Positions 52,941 to 61,230 of a stretch of 64,000 nt of DNA are shown here, piece after piece (position 1 is the stretch's first letter; every line of letters starts with the position of its first letter). Source of the stretch: JBMDXB01 sp048594885 (lineage in GTDB: Bacteria; Acidobacteriota; Vicinamibacteria; Vicinamibacterales; 2-12-FULL-66-21). Below the pieces are notes generated by a model. That model was not told where the DNA came from, searched no databases, and saw only the letters and a list, made by a program, of their open reading frames with translations. The position numbers were made by a program, and so were the translations under genes. The DNA lies in NCBI GenBank assembly GCA_048594885.1, contig JBMDXB010000030.1:124001-188000 (forward strand), in the 5' to 3' direction.

Positions 52941-54076
52941 TTCCGCAGTGTAGCATTCAGCACCGACTCAGCCGCTCGCCGGCTCGCTCCCGGCGCGCCA
53001 AGCATCGATCGCACCTCACGGAGATCCGCGCGGACGTTCTTCGCGTGCGCCGGATCGTTCAACACGCGCAGCGCTTCTTCGGCGACGGCCTGCGGCGTGA
53101 ACGCGTCCTGAATCAGCTCGGGGACGACGGTGCGTGCTGCAACGAGGTTCACCATCGCGTAGGTGCTCACATGGACGAACGGCTTCCCGAGCCGATAGGT
53201 GAGCGGCGACAGCCGATAGACGACCACCATCGGGCACTCGTGCAGCGCCGCCTGTACCGTGATGGTGCCCGAGGCCAGCACCGCGAGGTCCGCGGCCGCG
53301 AGTACCTCGTCGGCGCCTCCATCGAGGATCGGAACCGTGATGCCCGATGCCTCGAGCCGCTGGAGCGGCTCGAACAGCTCGCGCGCGACGTGCGGCGCGC
53401 GGGCGACGACGAACTGCGCCCGCGGAACGCGATTGCGGATGAGGAGCGCCGCGTCGACGAGTCCCGGCAGGATCGCGCTCACTTCGTTGCGGCGGCTGCC
53501 GGGAAGGATGGCGATCACAGGCGATTCGGGATCGAGCCCGAGTCGCGTCAGGAACTCGTGCCGTGGCGCCTCGTGTGGCGTCAGGTCGAGCAGCGGATGT
53601 CCCACCCACTCGACCGGCACGCCGGCCTCACGGTAGAGGACTTCCTCGAACGGAAAAATGACGAGCACGCGGTCCGCGATCCGCTTCATCGTCTTCATGC
53701 GGCCGCGGCGCCACGCCCAGATCTGCGGGCTGATGTAGTAGACGACCGGCACGCCGAGCCTGCGGACGGCATGCGCGAGGCGGAAGTTGAAGTCGGGGAA
53801 GTCGATCGCGACGAACACGTCGGGGCGGGTCTCCGCCGCGTGGTCGACGAGGCGGCGGTACATCGCGTAGGTCCGTGGGAGAAGCCGCGCGACTTCGAGC
53901 AGCCCGGTGACGGACAGACCGCTGAAATCGCCCACCAGCTCGGTTCCCGCCTGCTGCAGGCGCCCGCCACCGAACCCGGTGATCCGTGCGGAGGGATCGA
54001 GCGCGTGGATCTCGCGCGCGAGCGCCCCGGCATACATGTCGCCGGACGGCTCGCCGCACGAGATCATCACGTGCAT
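52937..54076 (-). CDS. lpxB: Lipid-A-disaccharide synthase
   Basis: A 379-residue GT19 glycosyltransferase with clear LpxB signatures: SCGEPSGDMYAG at residues 6-17, VAIDFPDFNFRLA, VVYYISPQIWAW, EWVGHPLLD and ILPGSRRNEV. It joins UDP-2,3-diacylglucosamine and lipid X to give the lipid A disaccharide at the inner membrane. Its presence shows that the organism makes lipid A. It is 16 bases downstream of the inactive M16 gene and overlaps the next gene by four bases; lpxD lies 3 kb away in the same gene run. Confidence 0.95.
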   Translation of the reverse strand: MHVMISCGEPSGDMYAGALAREIHALDPSARITGFGGGRLQQAGTELVGDFSGLSVTGLLEVARLLPRTYAMYRRLVDHAAETRPDVFVAIDFPDFNFRLAHAVRRLGVPVVYYISPQIWAWRRGRMKTMKRIADRVLVIFPFEEVLYREAGVPVEWVGHPLLDLTPHEAPRHEFLTRLGLDPESPVIAILPGSRRNEVSAILPGLVDAALLIRNRVPRAQFVVARAPHVARELFEPLQRLEASGITVPILDGGADEVLAAADLAVLASGTITVQAALHECPMVVVYRLSPLTYRLGKPFVHVSTYAMVNLVAARTVVPELIQDAFTPQAVAEEALRVLNDPAHAKNVRADLREVRSMLGAPGASRRAAESVLNATLRK

Positions 54077-54092
54077 CGGCTGGCCCGGCCTG

Positions 54093-55562
54093 TCAGCGCT
54101 TTCGCCGCAGGTCGGGCGAGGTCAGATCCAGTTGGTCGAGCGTGATCCGCTCGACCTGATCGAACCCGAGCGACGCCAGCTCCTTCGTGAACTTCGACGC
54201 GTCGCCGACCAGCACGATCGACAGCCGATCGGGATGCAGGTACCGCTGCGACACGCGCTGCACGTCGTCGACGTTCACCGCGTTCACGCGGTCGCGGAAC
54301 GTCTCCAGCTCCTGCAGATCGAGGCCGAAGAAGACGGCGTTGATGACCTGCCGCGCGATCGCGCCGGGCGTCTCGATCGTCAGCGGAAAGCTGCCGGTGA
54401 TGTACGCCTGCGCCTCGGAGAGCTCACGCGGATGGACACGCTGCCGCTGCAGGCGCGAGATCTCGTCGACGAGCAGCCGCAGCGTCTCACCGGTCGTCTC
54501 CGAACGGGTGTCGGTGTCCGCGACGATGTCGCCCGTGTCCTTCAAGGCGTGGAGCTCCGCTGACGCGCCGTAGGTGAGCCCGCGCTCCGAGCGCAGCACG
54601 CGGTGCAGCCGGTTGCCGCCTTCGCCGCCGAGGATGCGCATCGCGAGATTGAGCGCCATGTAGTCCTGGTGCTTGCGCGGCAGCCCGATATTGCCTGCGC
54701 GAATCTCCGTCTGCACTGCGCCGGGACGGTCGATGATGACGACGCGACGGGCGGCGGGTGGCGGATCGACCGGCTTGATGACGGTCTGGTCGGCCCGCGC
54801 CCAGGCGCCGAACGCACGCTCCGCACCGGCGAACGCTTCCTCCGCCGTCACGTCGCCGACAATCGCGAGGATCGCGTTGTTGGCGCCGAACCAGGTCTTG
54901 TGGAATTTGACGAGGTCGTCCCGGCTGATCGCGCTGATCGACGACGGCGTCCCGGAATCCGGCTTGCCGTAGGGATGGAAGCCGTAGACCAGCCGATCGA
55001 AGACGATGTCGGCGAGGTACTCAGGGTCGTCGTAGCTGACCTGCAGCCCGGAGAGAATCTGCTTGCGCTGGCGCTCGATCTCGTCGGGAGCAAACGCGGG
55101 GTTGCGCGCGATGTCTGACACCAGATCGAGCGCGAGGTCGAAGCTGTCCTTCATCACGGCAGCGGTGACCGACGACATGTCGCTGTTCGATCCCGACCCG
55201 ATCACGCCACCAATCGAATCGATCGTGTTCGCAATCTGCTCGGCCGACTTCGTCGTCGTGCCCTGATCGAGCAGGCCAGCCATGAACGCGGCCACGCCGG
55301 GCTTTTCCAGCGGATCCTGCGATCCGCCTGCGCGCACAATCAGGTGGAGCGTCACGGCGGGCTGCTCGTGATGCGACACCGCGATGACCTGCAGGCCGTT
55401 CTTCAGCGTCCGGAACTGGTACGGCGGGAACTTGACGTCGCGCGCCGTCGTCGGCCGCGGCGGCGTCTCGGCCGGCCAGTCCCTGGCCTGCGCCATCGCA
55501 TTGGCTGCGGCAGAGACCGCGAGCAGCATTCCAACGACAATCAACCGCACGGCTCGACTCAT
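54093..55562 (-). CDS. M16-family peptidase-like protein lacking the zinc site
   Basis: A 489-residue exported protein of the insulinase/M16 fold, with both the N-terminal and C-terminal halves. The place where active members have HxxEH reads GVAAFMAGLLDQGT, so the zinc-binding motif is missing and the subunit cannot cleave peptides alone. The C-terminal half keeps GGEGGNRLHRVLRSERGLTY, the R/Y substrate-binding region. Such subunits pair with an active M16 partner, here the adjacent gene, as in other bacterial M16B heterodimers. The ATG overlaps the partner stop by four bases. Confidence 0.88.
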   Translation of the reverse strand: MSRAVRLIVVGMLLAVSAAANAMAQARDWPAETPPRPTTARDVKFPPYQFRTLKNGLQVIAVSHHEQPAVTLHLIVRAGGSQDPLEKPGVAAFMAGLLDQGTTTKSAEQIANTIDSIGGVIGSGSNSDMSSVTAAVMKDSFDLALDLVSDIARNPAFAPDEIERQRKQILSGLQVSYDDPEYLADIVFDRLVYGFHPYGKPDSGTPSSISAISRDDLVKFHKTWFGANNAILAIVGDVTAEEAFAGAERAFGAWARADQTVIKPVDPPPAARRVVIIDRPGAVQTEIRAGNIGLPRKHQDYMALNLAMRILGGEGGNRLHRVLRSERGLTYGASAELHALKDTGDIVADTDTRSETTGETLRLLVDEISRLQRQRVHPRELSEAQAYITGSFPLTIETPGAIARQVINAVFFGLDLQELETFRDRVNAVNVDDVQRVSQRYLHPDRLSIVLVGDASKFTKELASLGFDQVERITLDQLDLTSPDLRRKR

Positions 55563-56980
55563 TTCGGATCTCCCGGCTGCTGCGCCGCGCCGCCCGGGCG
55601 TCCGCCGCCGGAACCCCTCGGCATGATGGTCATCACCAGCCGGTTCTCCGGCGTGAAGTACTTCTTCGCCACGCGCTGGACGTCGGCGACGGTGATGTTC
55701 TGGAAGAGGTCGAACTCGCCGTCCGCCGTTTTGACATCGTCGTGGATGACGGCGGCGTGTCCGAGATGCGACGCCTTGTCCTTGTTCGACTCGCGGGTGA
55801 AGATGTAGTCGCGCGCGAACTGGTTCTTCGTGCGCTGCAGCTCCGCGGCGCTGATCGGCTCGTTGCGCAGGCGATCGAGCTCGGCGATGAGCGCGTTCGT
55901 CGCCTCCTCCGGCGAGCGTCCCGGCTGCACGATGGCGACGGCGAAGAACAGGTTGGGATGCTCGATGATGTTCCCGCCACCGAACGCCGCCAGCGCGAGC
56001 TGCGTGTCGTACACCAGCTTGCGGTAGATGCGCGAGCTCTGGCCGTCGGACAGCACCTTCGACGCGATGTGGAGCGGATACGAATCCGGATGGCCGTCAA
56101 AGGTGATGTGGTGCGCGACGACGACGGCGGGTAGCGGCCAGTTCTCCTCGATCTTCACGCGCCGCTCCTTCGTCTGTGGCGGCTCCTGCGGAATGTCGCG
56201 CGGAACCTCGTGCTGTGCCTTGGGTACGCGGCCGAGATACTGCGTCACGAGCGCCTGGGCCTCCTTCGTGTCGAAGTCGCCGACCAGCACCAGCGTCGCA
56301 TTCGCCGGCACGTAATACGTGCGGAAGAACTCGCGCACATCCTCGATCGACGCCGCCTCGAGATCCTTCATGCTGCCGATCGTCGGATGCTTGTAGGGAT
56401 GCACCGTGAAGGCGTGGTCGTAGATGATCTCGTTCAGGCGGCCATAGGGCTGGTTCTCGACCCGCATCCGCCGCTCTTCCTTGACGACCTCGCGCTCGGT
56501 CTTGAAGACGTTCTCGTCGATGCGCAGCGACGCCATGCGGTCCGCTTCCAGCCAGAGCACGAGCGGCAGGTACTGCGCCGGCACGGTCTGCCAGAACACC
56601 GTCGAGTCCTCGTTGGTGTAGGCATTGCTCTGCCCGCCGACGCTCGAAATGAACGATGGATGCCCTTCGGGCTCGACGTTCTTCGACCCCTTGAACATCA
56701 TGTGCTCGAACAGGTGCGCGAAACCGGTGCGGCCCGGCTTCTCGTTCTTCGAGCCGACGTGGTACCAGACCTCGGCGTGCACGATCGGCGTCGAGTGGTC
56801 TTCGAGGAACACCACCTTCAGCCCGTTCGGCAGCGTCGTCATCGTGTAGTTGAACTTCGGCGGGCGCGTCTGGGCCTTCGTCGCCGGCGGACCGGCGTGG
56901 AGGGCGATGACGGCAAGCAGGGACGCGGTGGCCGCGTAGCGCGCAACTGTCGTTGCGCGATCCTTCAGGAACATCTTCAT
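55559..56980 (-). CDS. Secreted M16-family zinc peptidase, active subunit
   Basis: A 473-residue protein with a signal-like N-terminus. The inverted zinc motif HLFEH (in FAHLFEHMMFKGS, near residue 88) and the distal Glu in VVKEERRM complete the M16 site. The C-terminal half has VLSDGQSSRIYRKLVY. A Gly/Pro-rich tail (RGSGGGRPGGAAQQ) ends the protein. It degrades peptides in the periplasm together with the inactive subunit encoded just downstream. A TATAAT hexamer twelve bases upstream of the ATG overlaps the stop of lpxD. Part of the signal peptide (DRATTVAR) is encoded by a hairpin-like GCGCAAC...GTTGCGC sequence. Confidence 0.9.
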   Translation of the reverse strand: MKMFLKDRATTVARYAATASLLAVIALHAGPPATKAQTRPPKFNYTMTTLPNGLKVVFLEDHSTPIVHAEVWYHVGSKNEKPGRTGFAHLFEHMMFKGSKNVEPEGHPSFISSVGGQSNAYTNEDSTVFWQTVPAQYLPLVLWLEADRMASLRIDENVFKTEREVVKEERRMRVENQPYGRLNEIIYDHAFTVHPYKHPTIGSMKDLEAASIEDVREFFRTYYVPANATLVLVGDFDTKEAQALVTQYLGRVPKAQHEVPRDIPQEPPQTKERRVKIEENWPLPAVVVAHHITFDGHPDSYPLHIASKVLSDGQSSRIYRKLVYDTQLALAAFGGGNIIEHPNLFFAVAIVQPGRSPEEATNALIAELDRLRNEPISAAELQRTKNQFARDYIFTRESNKDKASHLGHAAVIHDDVKTADGEFDLFQNITVADVQRVAKKYFTPENRLVMTIMPRGSGGGRPGGAAQQPGDPK

Positions 56981-56993
56981 AAGGCTGTCTCGA

Positions 56994-58031
56994 TTATACG
57001 GGTCGGTCCTTCAGCCGCTCTTCGAGCTCGGCGACGCGGCGCTGCAGCTCCGTGACGGTCTTCTTGAGATCGGGCAGCCGGCGGAACACCGCCGACGACT
57101 TCAGCCAGTCCCGGTTGTCGATGGCGGGATAACCCGAAATGAAGGAGCCCGGCTCGACGGAATTCGGGATACCGCTCTGCGCGGTCGCGATCACGCCCTT
57201 GCCGAGCGTCAGATGGCCCGCGACGCCCACCTGCCCCGCCAGCGTGACGTCATCTTCGAGCGTCGAGCTTCCGGCGATCCCCACCTGGGCGGCCAGCAGC
57301 ACGTTGCGGCCGATCGTCACGCCGTGCGCCACCTGCACGAGATTGTCGATCTTCGTGCCGGCCTTGACACGCGTCTCGCCCACCGCGGGGCGATCGATCG
57401 CCGTGTTGGCGCCGATCTCGACGTCGTCTTCGATGACGACACCGCCGACCTGCGGGATCTTCTGATGCGTGCCCTGCGGCGTCCGCGCGAACCCGAAGCC
57501 GTCGCTGCCGACGACGGCTCCATCCTGGATGACGACGCGATGGCCGATTCGGACGCGTTCGCGAATCGAGACGCGGGGGTGGAGGACGCAGTCGTCGCCG
57601 ACCTCCGCTTCGCGTCCGAGGCAGACATGCGGGTGCAGGATCGTGCGCGCGCCGACGCGCGCGCCTTCGCCGACAACCGCGAACGGCCCAATCGACGCGT
57701 CGGCCGCGACGACGGCGCTTTCGGCGACAAGGGCGAGGCGATGAACGCCCGGAGCCGGGCGCCAGGTGTCGGCAAAGAGCTCGACCGCCTTCGCGAACGC
57801 GAGATACGGGCTGCGCGTGCGCAGCATCGCGCACGGCGCCGCCTCCGCCTGCTCGCCGAGAATCACCGCCGACGCGCGGGTCTTCCGGAGCTCGGCCGCG
57901 TATTTCGGATTGGCGAAGAACGTGAGATCGCCAGTGCCCGCGTCTTCGATTCCCGTGATGCGACTGATGTCGATCTCGCCGTCTCCTTCGAGACGACATT
58001 CGAGGCGGGTCGCTATGTCCTGCAACTTCAA
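56994..58031 (-). CDS. lpxD: UDP-3-O-acylglucosamine N-acyltransferase
   Basis: About 345 residues with the LpxD layout: an N-terminal uridine-binding domain (DLTFFANPKYAAELRKT), then a left-handed beta-helix of hexapeptide repeats (ASIGPFAVVGEG, IGHRVVIQDGAVVGSDGFGFA). The catalytic His lies in LVQVAHGVTIG, and a C-terminal coiled helix ends the chain. It adds the N-linked acyl chain to the lipid A precursor. There is no ATG at the expected start; the best fit is TTG at 58031 (LKLQDIATRL), giving normal family length. A perfect 8-bp inverted repeat (CTGCAACT...AGTTGCAG) surrounds this start. Confidence 0.88.
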   Translation of the reverse strand: MKLQDIATRLECRLEGDGEIDISRITGIEDAGTGDLTFFANPKYAAELRKTRASAVILGEQAEAAPCAMLRTRSPYLAFAKAVELFADTWRPAPGVHRLALVAESAVVAADASIGPFAVVGEGARVGARTILHPHVCLGREAEVGDDCVLHPRVSIRERVRIGHRVVIQDGAVVGSDGFGFARTPQGTHQKIPQVGGVVIEDDVEIGANTAIDRPAVGETRVKAGTKIDNLVQVAHGVTIGRNVLLAAQVGIAGSSTLEDDVTLAGQVGVAGHLTLGKGVIATAQSGIPNSVEPGSFISGYPAIDNRDWLKSSAVFRRLPDLKKTVTELQRRVAELEERLKDRPV

Positions 58032-58046
58032 CAGTTGCAGTATACC

Positions 58047-58077
58047 GCTCCAGCTCCCAGCTCCTAGCTCCCAGCTA
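58047..58077. repeat. AGCTCCC heptamer tandem repeat
   Basis: Four imperfect copies of AGCTCCC lie between the gene upstream and lpxD. They supply the last codons and TAG stop of the upstream gene (GS-stop). Confidence 0.8.
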
Positions 58078-58783
58078 CGGCGGTGCGCTCGAAGAAGGAC
58101 GCGAGGTGCTCGAGATTGAGGCGGCCGGCGATGTCCTGGACGCGCGCCTCGCGCGTGGCGGGATCGAGCGCAATCGCGCGGCGCAGCTCCGTCAGGTGCG
58201 CATTCGCCCGCAGGCTCCACGACGTCGCGTTCAGCCCCTGGCGCGCGCCGCGCAACGACAGGTAGTGACCGACGACCCGGAACCCGAAGTAATAGAGGAA
58301 CAGGTTCGGGCCCGGAATCGGCACGAGCAGAAAGGATGCGATGAGACCAAGGCTATCGAACACCAGCCAGAACTGGTGCTTGTCGAAGTCGCGTCCGAGC
58401 TGCGTGCGGAGAAACGCGTTGGCCTCGCTCGCGGGCAGGTCGTCCGGGTGGAACAGAATCGCCTCCGCCTGGCCGCGCAGGTGCCAGAGCAGGCGCTGTT
58501 CGGCGATGCTCTCGGCAATGAAACGCATGGCGCGCGCCTTCAGCCGCCGGAACCAGCCGCCGGCCGGTTGCCCCGCGCGGACGCGGCGCCGCTCCCGCTC
58601 GGCTTCGGCGACGACCCGCTGAAACCGCAGCTTCATCGAGTGCCCGACCCGCCGGATGAATGCGATCGGCGAGTACCGCCGTCCCGCTATCGCCGGACCG
58701 TCCGCGACGTCCGGCGTGTCGTCCGGGACCTCGCAGTAGAGCTCGTACCGGCCGGCACCGACAGGAACGACGAAGACCTCCAT
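58064..58783 (-). CDS. Possible mitochondrial K+/H+ exchange-related (Mit_KHE1-like) protein
   Basis: A 239-residue protein. The N-terminal part is soluble (MEVFVVPVGAGRYELYC), the middle is basic and helical, and there is one hydrophobic hairpin around 145-180 (GLIASFLLVPIPGPNLFLYYFGFRVVGHYL). The pattern of a Pro-Gly-Pro-Asn turn in this hairpin resembles the Mit_KHE1 family of K+/H+ exchange-related proteins, which has bacterial members. I am only moderately sure of this. The protein lies directly upstream of lpxD with a heptamer repeat at the junction. Its role in bacteria is unknown. Confidence 0.6.
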   Translation of the reverse strand: MEVFVVPVGAGRYELYCEVPDDTPDVADGPAIAGRRYSPIAFIRRVGHSMKLRFQRVVAEAERERRRVRAGQPAGGWFRRLKARAMRFIAESIAEQRLLWHLRGQAEAILFHPDDLPASEANAFLRTQLGRDFDKHQFWLVFDSLGLIASFLLVPIPGPNLFLYYFGFRVVGHYLSLRGARQGLNATSWSLRANAHLTELRRAIALDPATREARVQDIAGRLNLEHLASFFERTAVAGS

Positions 58784-58855
58784 GCGCCTGTTTACGATAG
58801 CATTCCGCGTACCGTTCTCAGTTTGAATGGCGTGGTGGTGACGTATTCATCGCGA

Positions 58856-58911
58856 CGTAGGGGCGGAGCTCGCTCCGCCCCGTAGGCCCCGACCAAGGTC
58901 GGGCCCTACGT
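58856..58911. repeat. Two GTAGGG-type hairpins
   Basis: GTAGGGGCGGAGCTCGCTCC with CGCCC, followed by an opposite-facing copy GACCAAGGTCGGGCCCTAC. The two copies have different stem sequences but the same shape. They lie in the divergent gap upstream of mgtC. Confidence 0.85.
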
Positions 58912-58922
58912 TCGCTCGCGGG

Positions 58923-58931
58923 TGCTATGAT
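58923..58931 (+). promoter_or_regulatory. Extended -10 promoter of mgtC-like gene
   Basis: TGCTATGAT, an extended -10 element, 16 bases before the ATG at 58948. It overlaps the in-frame ATG at 58927, which makes that earlier start unlikely. Confidence 0.5.
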
Positions 58932-58947
58932 TCCGCGCGACGCGCTC

Positions 58948-59418
58948 ATGACCGCCCCACTCTCCGATTTCGAGCTCATTCAGCGGCTTCTGCTCTCGGC
59001 CGTACTCGGCGCGGCGCTCGGCTTCGAGCGCGAGCTGCGCCAGAAGAGCGCGGGACTGCGCACGAATATCCTCATTTCCGTCGGATCGACGCTCTTCACG
59101 GTGATGTCGATCAACATGGCGGACACGCCGGGCTCCGACGCGACGCGTATCGCCGCGCAGATCGTCACCGGCGTCGGCTTTCTGGGCGCGGGCGCGATCA
59201 TGCGCACCGGCAGCGGCGTGCACGGCCTGACGACGGCGGCGACGGTGTGGGTGAATGCCGCCGTGGGCGTGGCGGTCGGCGGCGGTGAATACCATGCCGC
59301 GCTGCTGGCGACCGCCGTCACGCTGGCAGCGCTGCTGGTGTTGTCGCCGCTCGAGAAACTGATCGAGCGCTTGCTTCCGTCTCGCGACCGCGATCGCGGC
59401 GCGCCTATTGACGGCTGA
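58948..59418 (+). CDS. MgtC/SapB-family membrane protein
   Basis: About 156 residues with four to five hydrophobic segments. The MgtC signatures are LGAALGFERELRQKSAGLRTN near residue 24, ISVGSTLFTVMS, and GVGFLGAGAIMR followed by VHGLTTAATVWVNAAVG. This is the short, YhiD-like form without the C-terminal ACT-like domain. MgtC proteins are linked to Mg2+ limitation and inhibition of the ATP synthase in pathogens; in free-living bacteria the role is unclear. The start at 58948 was preferred to 58927, which lies inside an extended -10 element. The 3' end overlaps the convergent phospholipase-like gene by 14 bases. Confidence 0.88.
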   Translation: MTAPLSDFELIQRLLLSAVLGAALGFERELRQKSAGLRTNILISVGSTLFTVMSINMADTPGSDATRIAAQIVTGVGFLGAGAIMRTGSGVHGLTTAATVWVNAAVGVAVGGGEYHAALLATAVTLAALLVLSPLEKLIERLLPSRDRDRGAPIDG

Positions 59419-60277
59419 TCTTCCGCGGAGTCCGTGACACCGGGCGGACCGCCGGACGGCCGGCCTCGACCCATGCCGCCGTGATCACCGATGCCGTATC
59501 GGTGATGGAATCAGCCAGGCGCTTCTCGATCACCGGCTGCAGCTTCGCGAACAGCGCGTCGAAATACCGGTCGTCGTACAGCTCGCGTCCCGCCGCCGCG
59601 GCCTTGTCGGCGTCCAGCACCGGCTGCACGAGCTGGAAGCTCGCGAGCAGCGATTCGAACATGAACTCACGCGGGCTCTTCACCGGCACGATCGGCCCGG
59701 GCGTGACCTTCAGCCGCGCGCGATACCGGTCGAACATCTCCGACTCGAAACGCGAGTGAATCCCGCGCTGGCCGGTGAGCTGCCCGTCGTGGTTCAGCGT
59801 CGCGTGCAGCGGTACGTGCGCGTCGCTGACGTAGTGCGCGATCCACGCGGACAATAACTTGATGTTGTCGTACGAGTATCCCGACTTCTGCGTGAACGCC
59901 TCGACCAGCTTCTTGTAGACCTCTTCGGTGCGCCACGGCAGCGTGCCGTTCTTGGCGAGGAATTCGGAGCCGTACTTCTTCACCGCTGCGTCGTAGTCGC
60001 GCGGCAGATCCTTGAATGGGTAGGCACCGTAGGCGTCGAGGTCGACGTAGTGGTTCGGCGATTCCGCTTCGAAGCCCGCCGTCCGCCACGTGTCGGGATC
60101 GATCGACCGCTCGACGACGGTGTCCTTGTGCTGCTCGAAGTACGGCCGGATCTCCGCCGGCAGCAGCGCAACGACGCGCGACATGATGTATTTGTGCGCC
60201 TCGAATCCCCACGCCGCCGCCGGGCGCGGGATCACGAGCACGGCGAGAAACACCGGAACGACCAGCAATCTGCGCAT
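59405..60277 (-). CDS. Secreted zinc-dependent phospholipase C / S1-P1 nuclease-like protein
   Basis: A 290-residue protein. After the signal peptide (LLVVPVFLAVLVIPRPAAA) the mature chain would begin with WGFEAHKYI. In this superfamily the N-terminal Trp itself binds zinc, so the predicted cleavage site supports the family. Further ligands are in NHYVDLD, LSAWIAHYVSDAHVPLHA and the later GIHSRFESEMFD. It could hydrolyse phospholipids or single-stranded nucleic acid; the sequence does not decide. A TATACT hexamer lies eight bases before the ATG and overlaps the stop of the upstream nfo gene. Confidence 0.82.
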   Translation of the reverse strand: MRRLLVVPVFLAVLVIPRPAAAWGFEAHKYIMSRVVALLPAEIRPYFEQHKDTVVERSIDPDTWRTAGFEAESPNHYVDLDAYGAYPFKDLPRDYDAAVKKYGSEFLAKNGTLPWRTEEVYKKLVEAFTQKSGYSYDNIKLLSAWIAHYVSDAHVPLHATLNHDGQLTGQRGIHSRFESEMFDRYRARLKVTPGPIVPVKSPREFMFESLLASFQLVQPVLDADKAAAAGRELYDDRYFDALFAKLQPVIEKRLADSITDTASVITAAWVEAGRPAVRPVSRTPRKISRQ

Positions 60278-60283
60278 GATTGC

Positions 60284-61177
60284 CTAGTATACGTTTGGGC
60301 GCGGCCGGATGAGGCCGCGCAGCGTGCGCAGGTTGCGCGCATCCCAGGGATCGACGTCGCTCCGCCGCCTGCTCGCCGGCGTCTCCAGCTTCGGCGTCTC
60401 GAGCAGCATGGGCAGCTTCGCGAAGCGGCGATCGTTGAGCAGCCGGCGGAATGGCTCGAGACCGAGGCACCCCTTGCCGATGTGCTCGTGCCGATCCACG
60501 CGGCTGCCGCACGGCTTCTTCGAATCGTTGAGATGAAACACCTTGACGCGATCGAGGCCGACGAGGCGGTCGAGCGTGCGGAACGTCTCCTTGTAGCCGC
60601 GCTCCGAACAGAGGTCGTATCCCGCCGTCAGCAGATGGCAGGTATCGAGGCAGACGCCCACGCGCGGCGAGCCGTCGAGGCGCGCGATGATCTCCGCGAG
60701 ATGCTCGAAGCGATGTCCCAGGTTGGTGCCCTGACCGGCGGTGTGCTCGAGCAGGATCAGCGCGCGATGGTTCGGCCGCGCGCGCAGCAGCTCGCGCAGG
60801 CCGTCGGCAATCAGCCGCAGTCCCTCGGCCTCGGTGCCCGTCGTGTGCGAGCCGGGATGCATGACAAGACCGGCGAGGCCGAGCGATTCGGCGCGATCCA
60901 GTTCCTCGCCGAGCGCGTCGATCGACTGCCGCCGGAGCACCGGAGACGCAGCGGCGATGTTGATCAAGTAGCTGTTGTGCGCGACGACCGGGCCGATACC
61001 GGACTCCTCGACGCGCTGGCGGAACTGCGCAATTTCCTCGGGCGGCAACTGGCGCGCGCGCCATTGGCCCGCCGACTTCGTGAAGATCTGCAGCGCCTCG
61101 CAGCCGGACGCCTGAGCCCGATCGACCGCGCGGGGCAGCCCGCCTCCGATCGACATGTGTGCGCCCAGCCGTGGCAT
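60284..61177 (-). CDS. nfo: Deoxyribonuclease IV (AP endonuclease)
   Basis: A 297-residue TIM-barrel enzyme with the endonuclease IV zinc-site motifs: LGAHMSIGGG at the start, VVAHNSYLINIA, MHPGSHTTGTEA, LLEHTAGQG, VCLDTCHLLTAGYD, VFHLNDSKKPCGSRVDRHEHIG and MLLETPK. It cuts abasic sites in DNA base-excision repair. Together with UdgX at 41 kb it gives the window two base-excision proteins, although the genes are not linked. The last residues (NVY) and the stop overlap a -10 element of the next gene. It is somewhat longer than the E. coli protein at the C-terminus. Confidence 0.95.
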   Translation of the reverse strand: MPRLGAHMSIGGGLPRAVDRAQASGCEALQIFTKSAGQWRARQLPPEEIAQFRQRVEESGIGPVVAHNSYLINIAAASPVLRRQSIDALGEELDRAESLGLAGLVMHPGSHTTGTEAEGLRLIADGLRELLRARPNHRALILLEHTAGQGTNLGHRFEHLAEIIARLDGSPRVGVCLDTCHLLTAGYDLCSERGYKETFRTLDRLVGLDRVKVFHLNDSKKPCGSRVDRHEHIGKGCLGLEPFRRLLNDRRFAKLPMLLETPKLETPASRRRSDVDPWDARNLRTLRGLIRPRPNVY

Positions 61178-61183
61178 CGTCAG

Positions 61184-61230
61184 TGGTGAATGGTGAATGG
61201 TGAATGGTGAGTGGTGAGTGGTGAGTGGTC
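61184..61230. repeat. GGTGAAT/GGTGAGT heptamer tandem repeat
   Basis: Six to seven copies of GGTGAAT and GGTGAGT between the AMMECR1-like gene and nfo. The convergent end of the AMMECR1-like gene (TGA stop in GGTGAATGACC on the minus strand) is part of an inverted copy at the edge. Confidence 0.85.
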
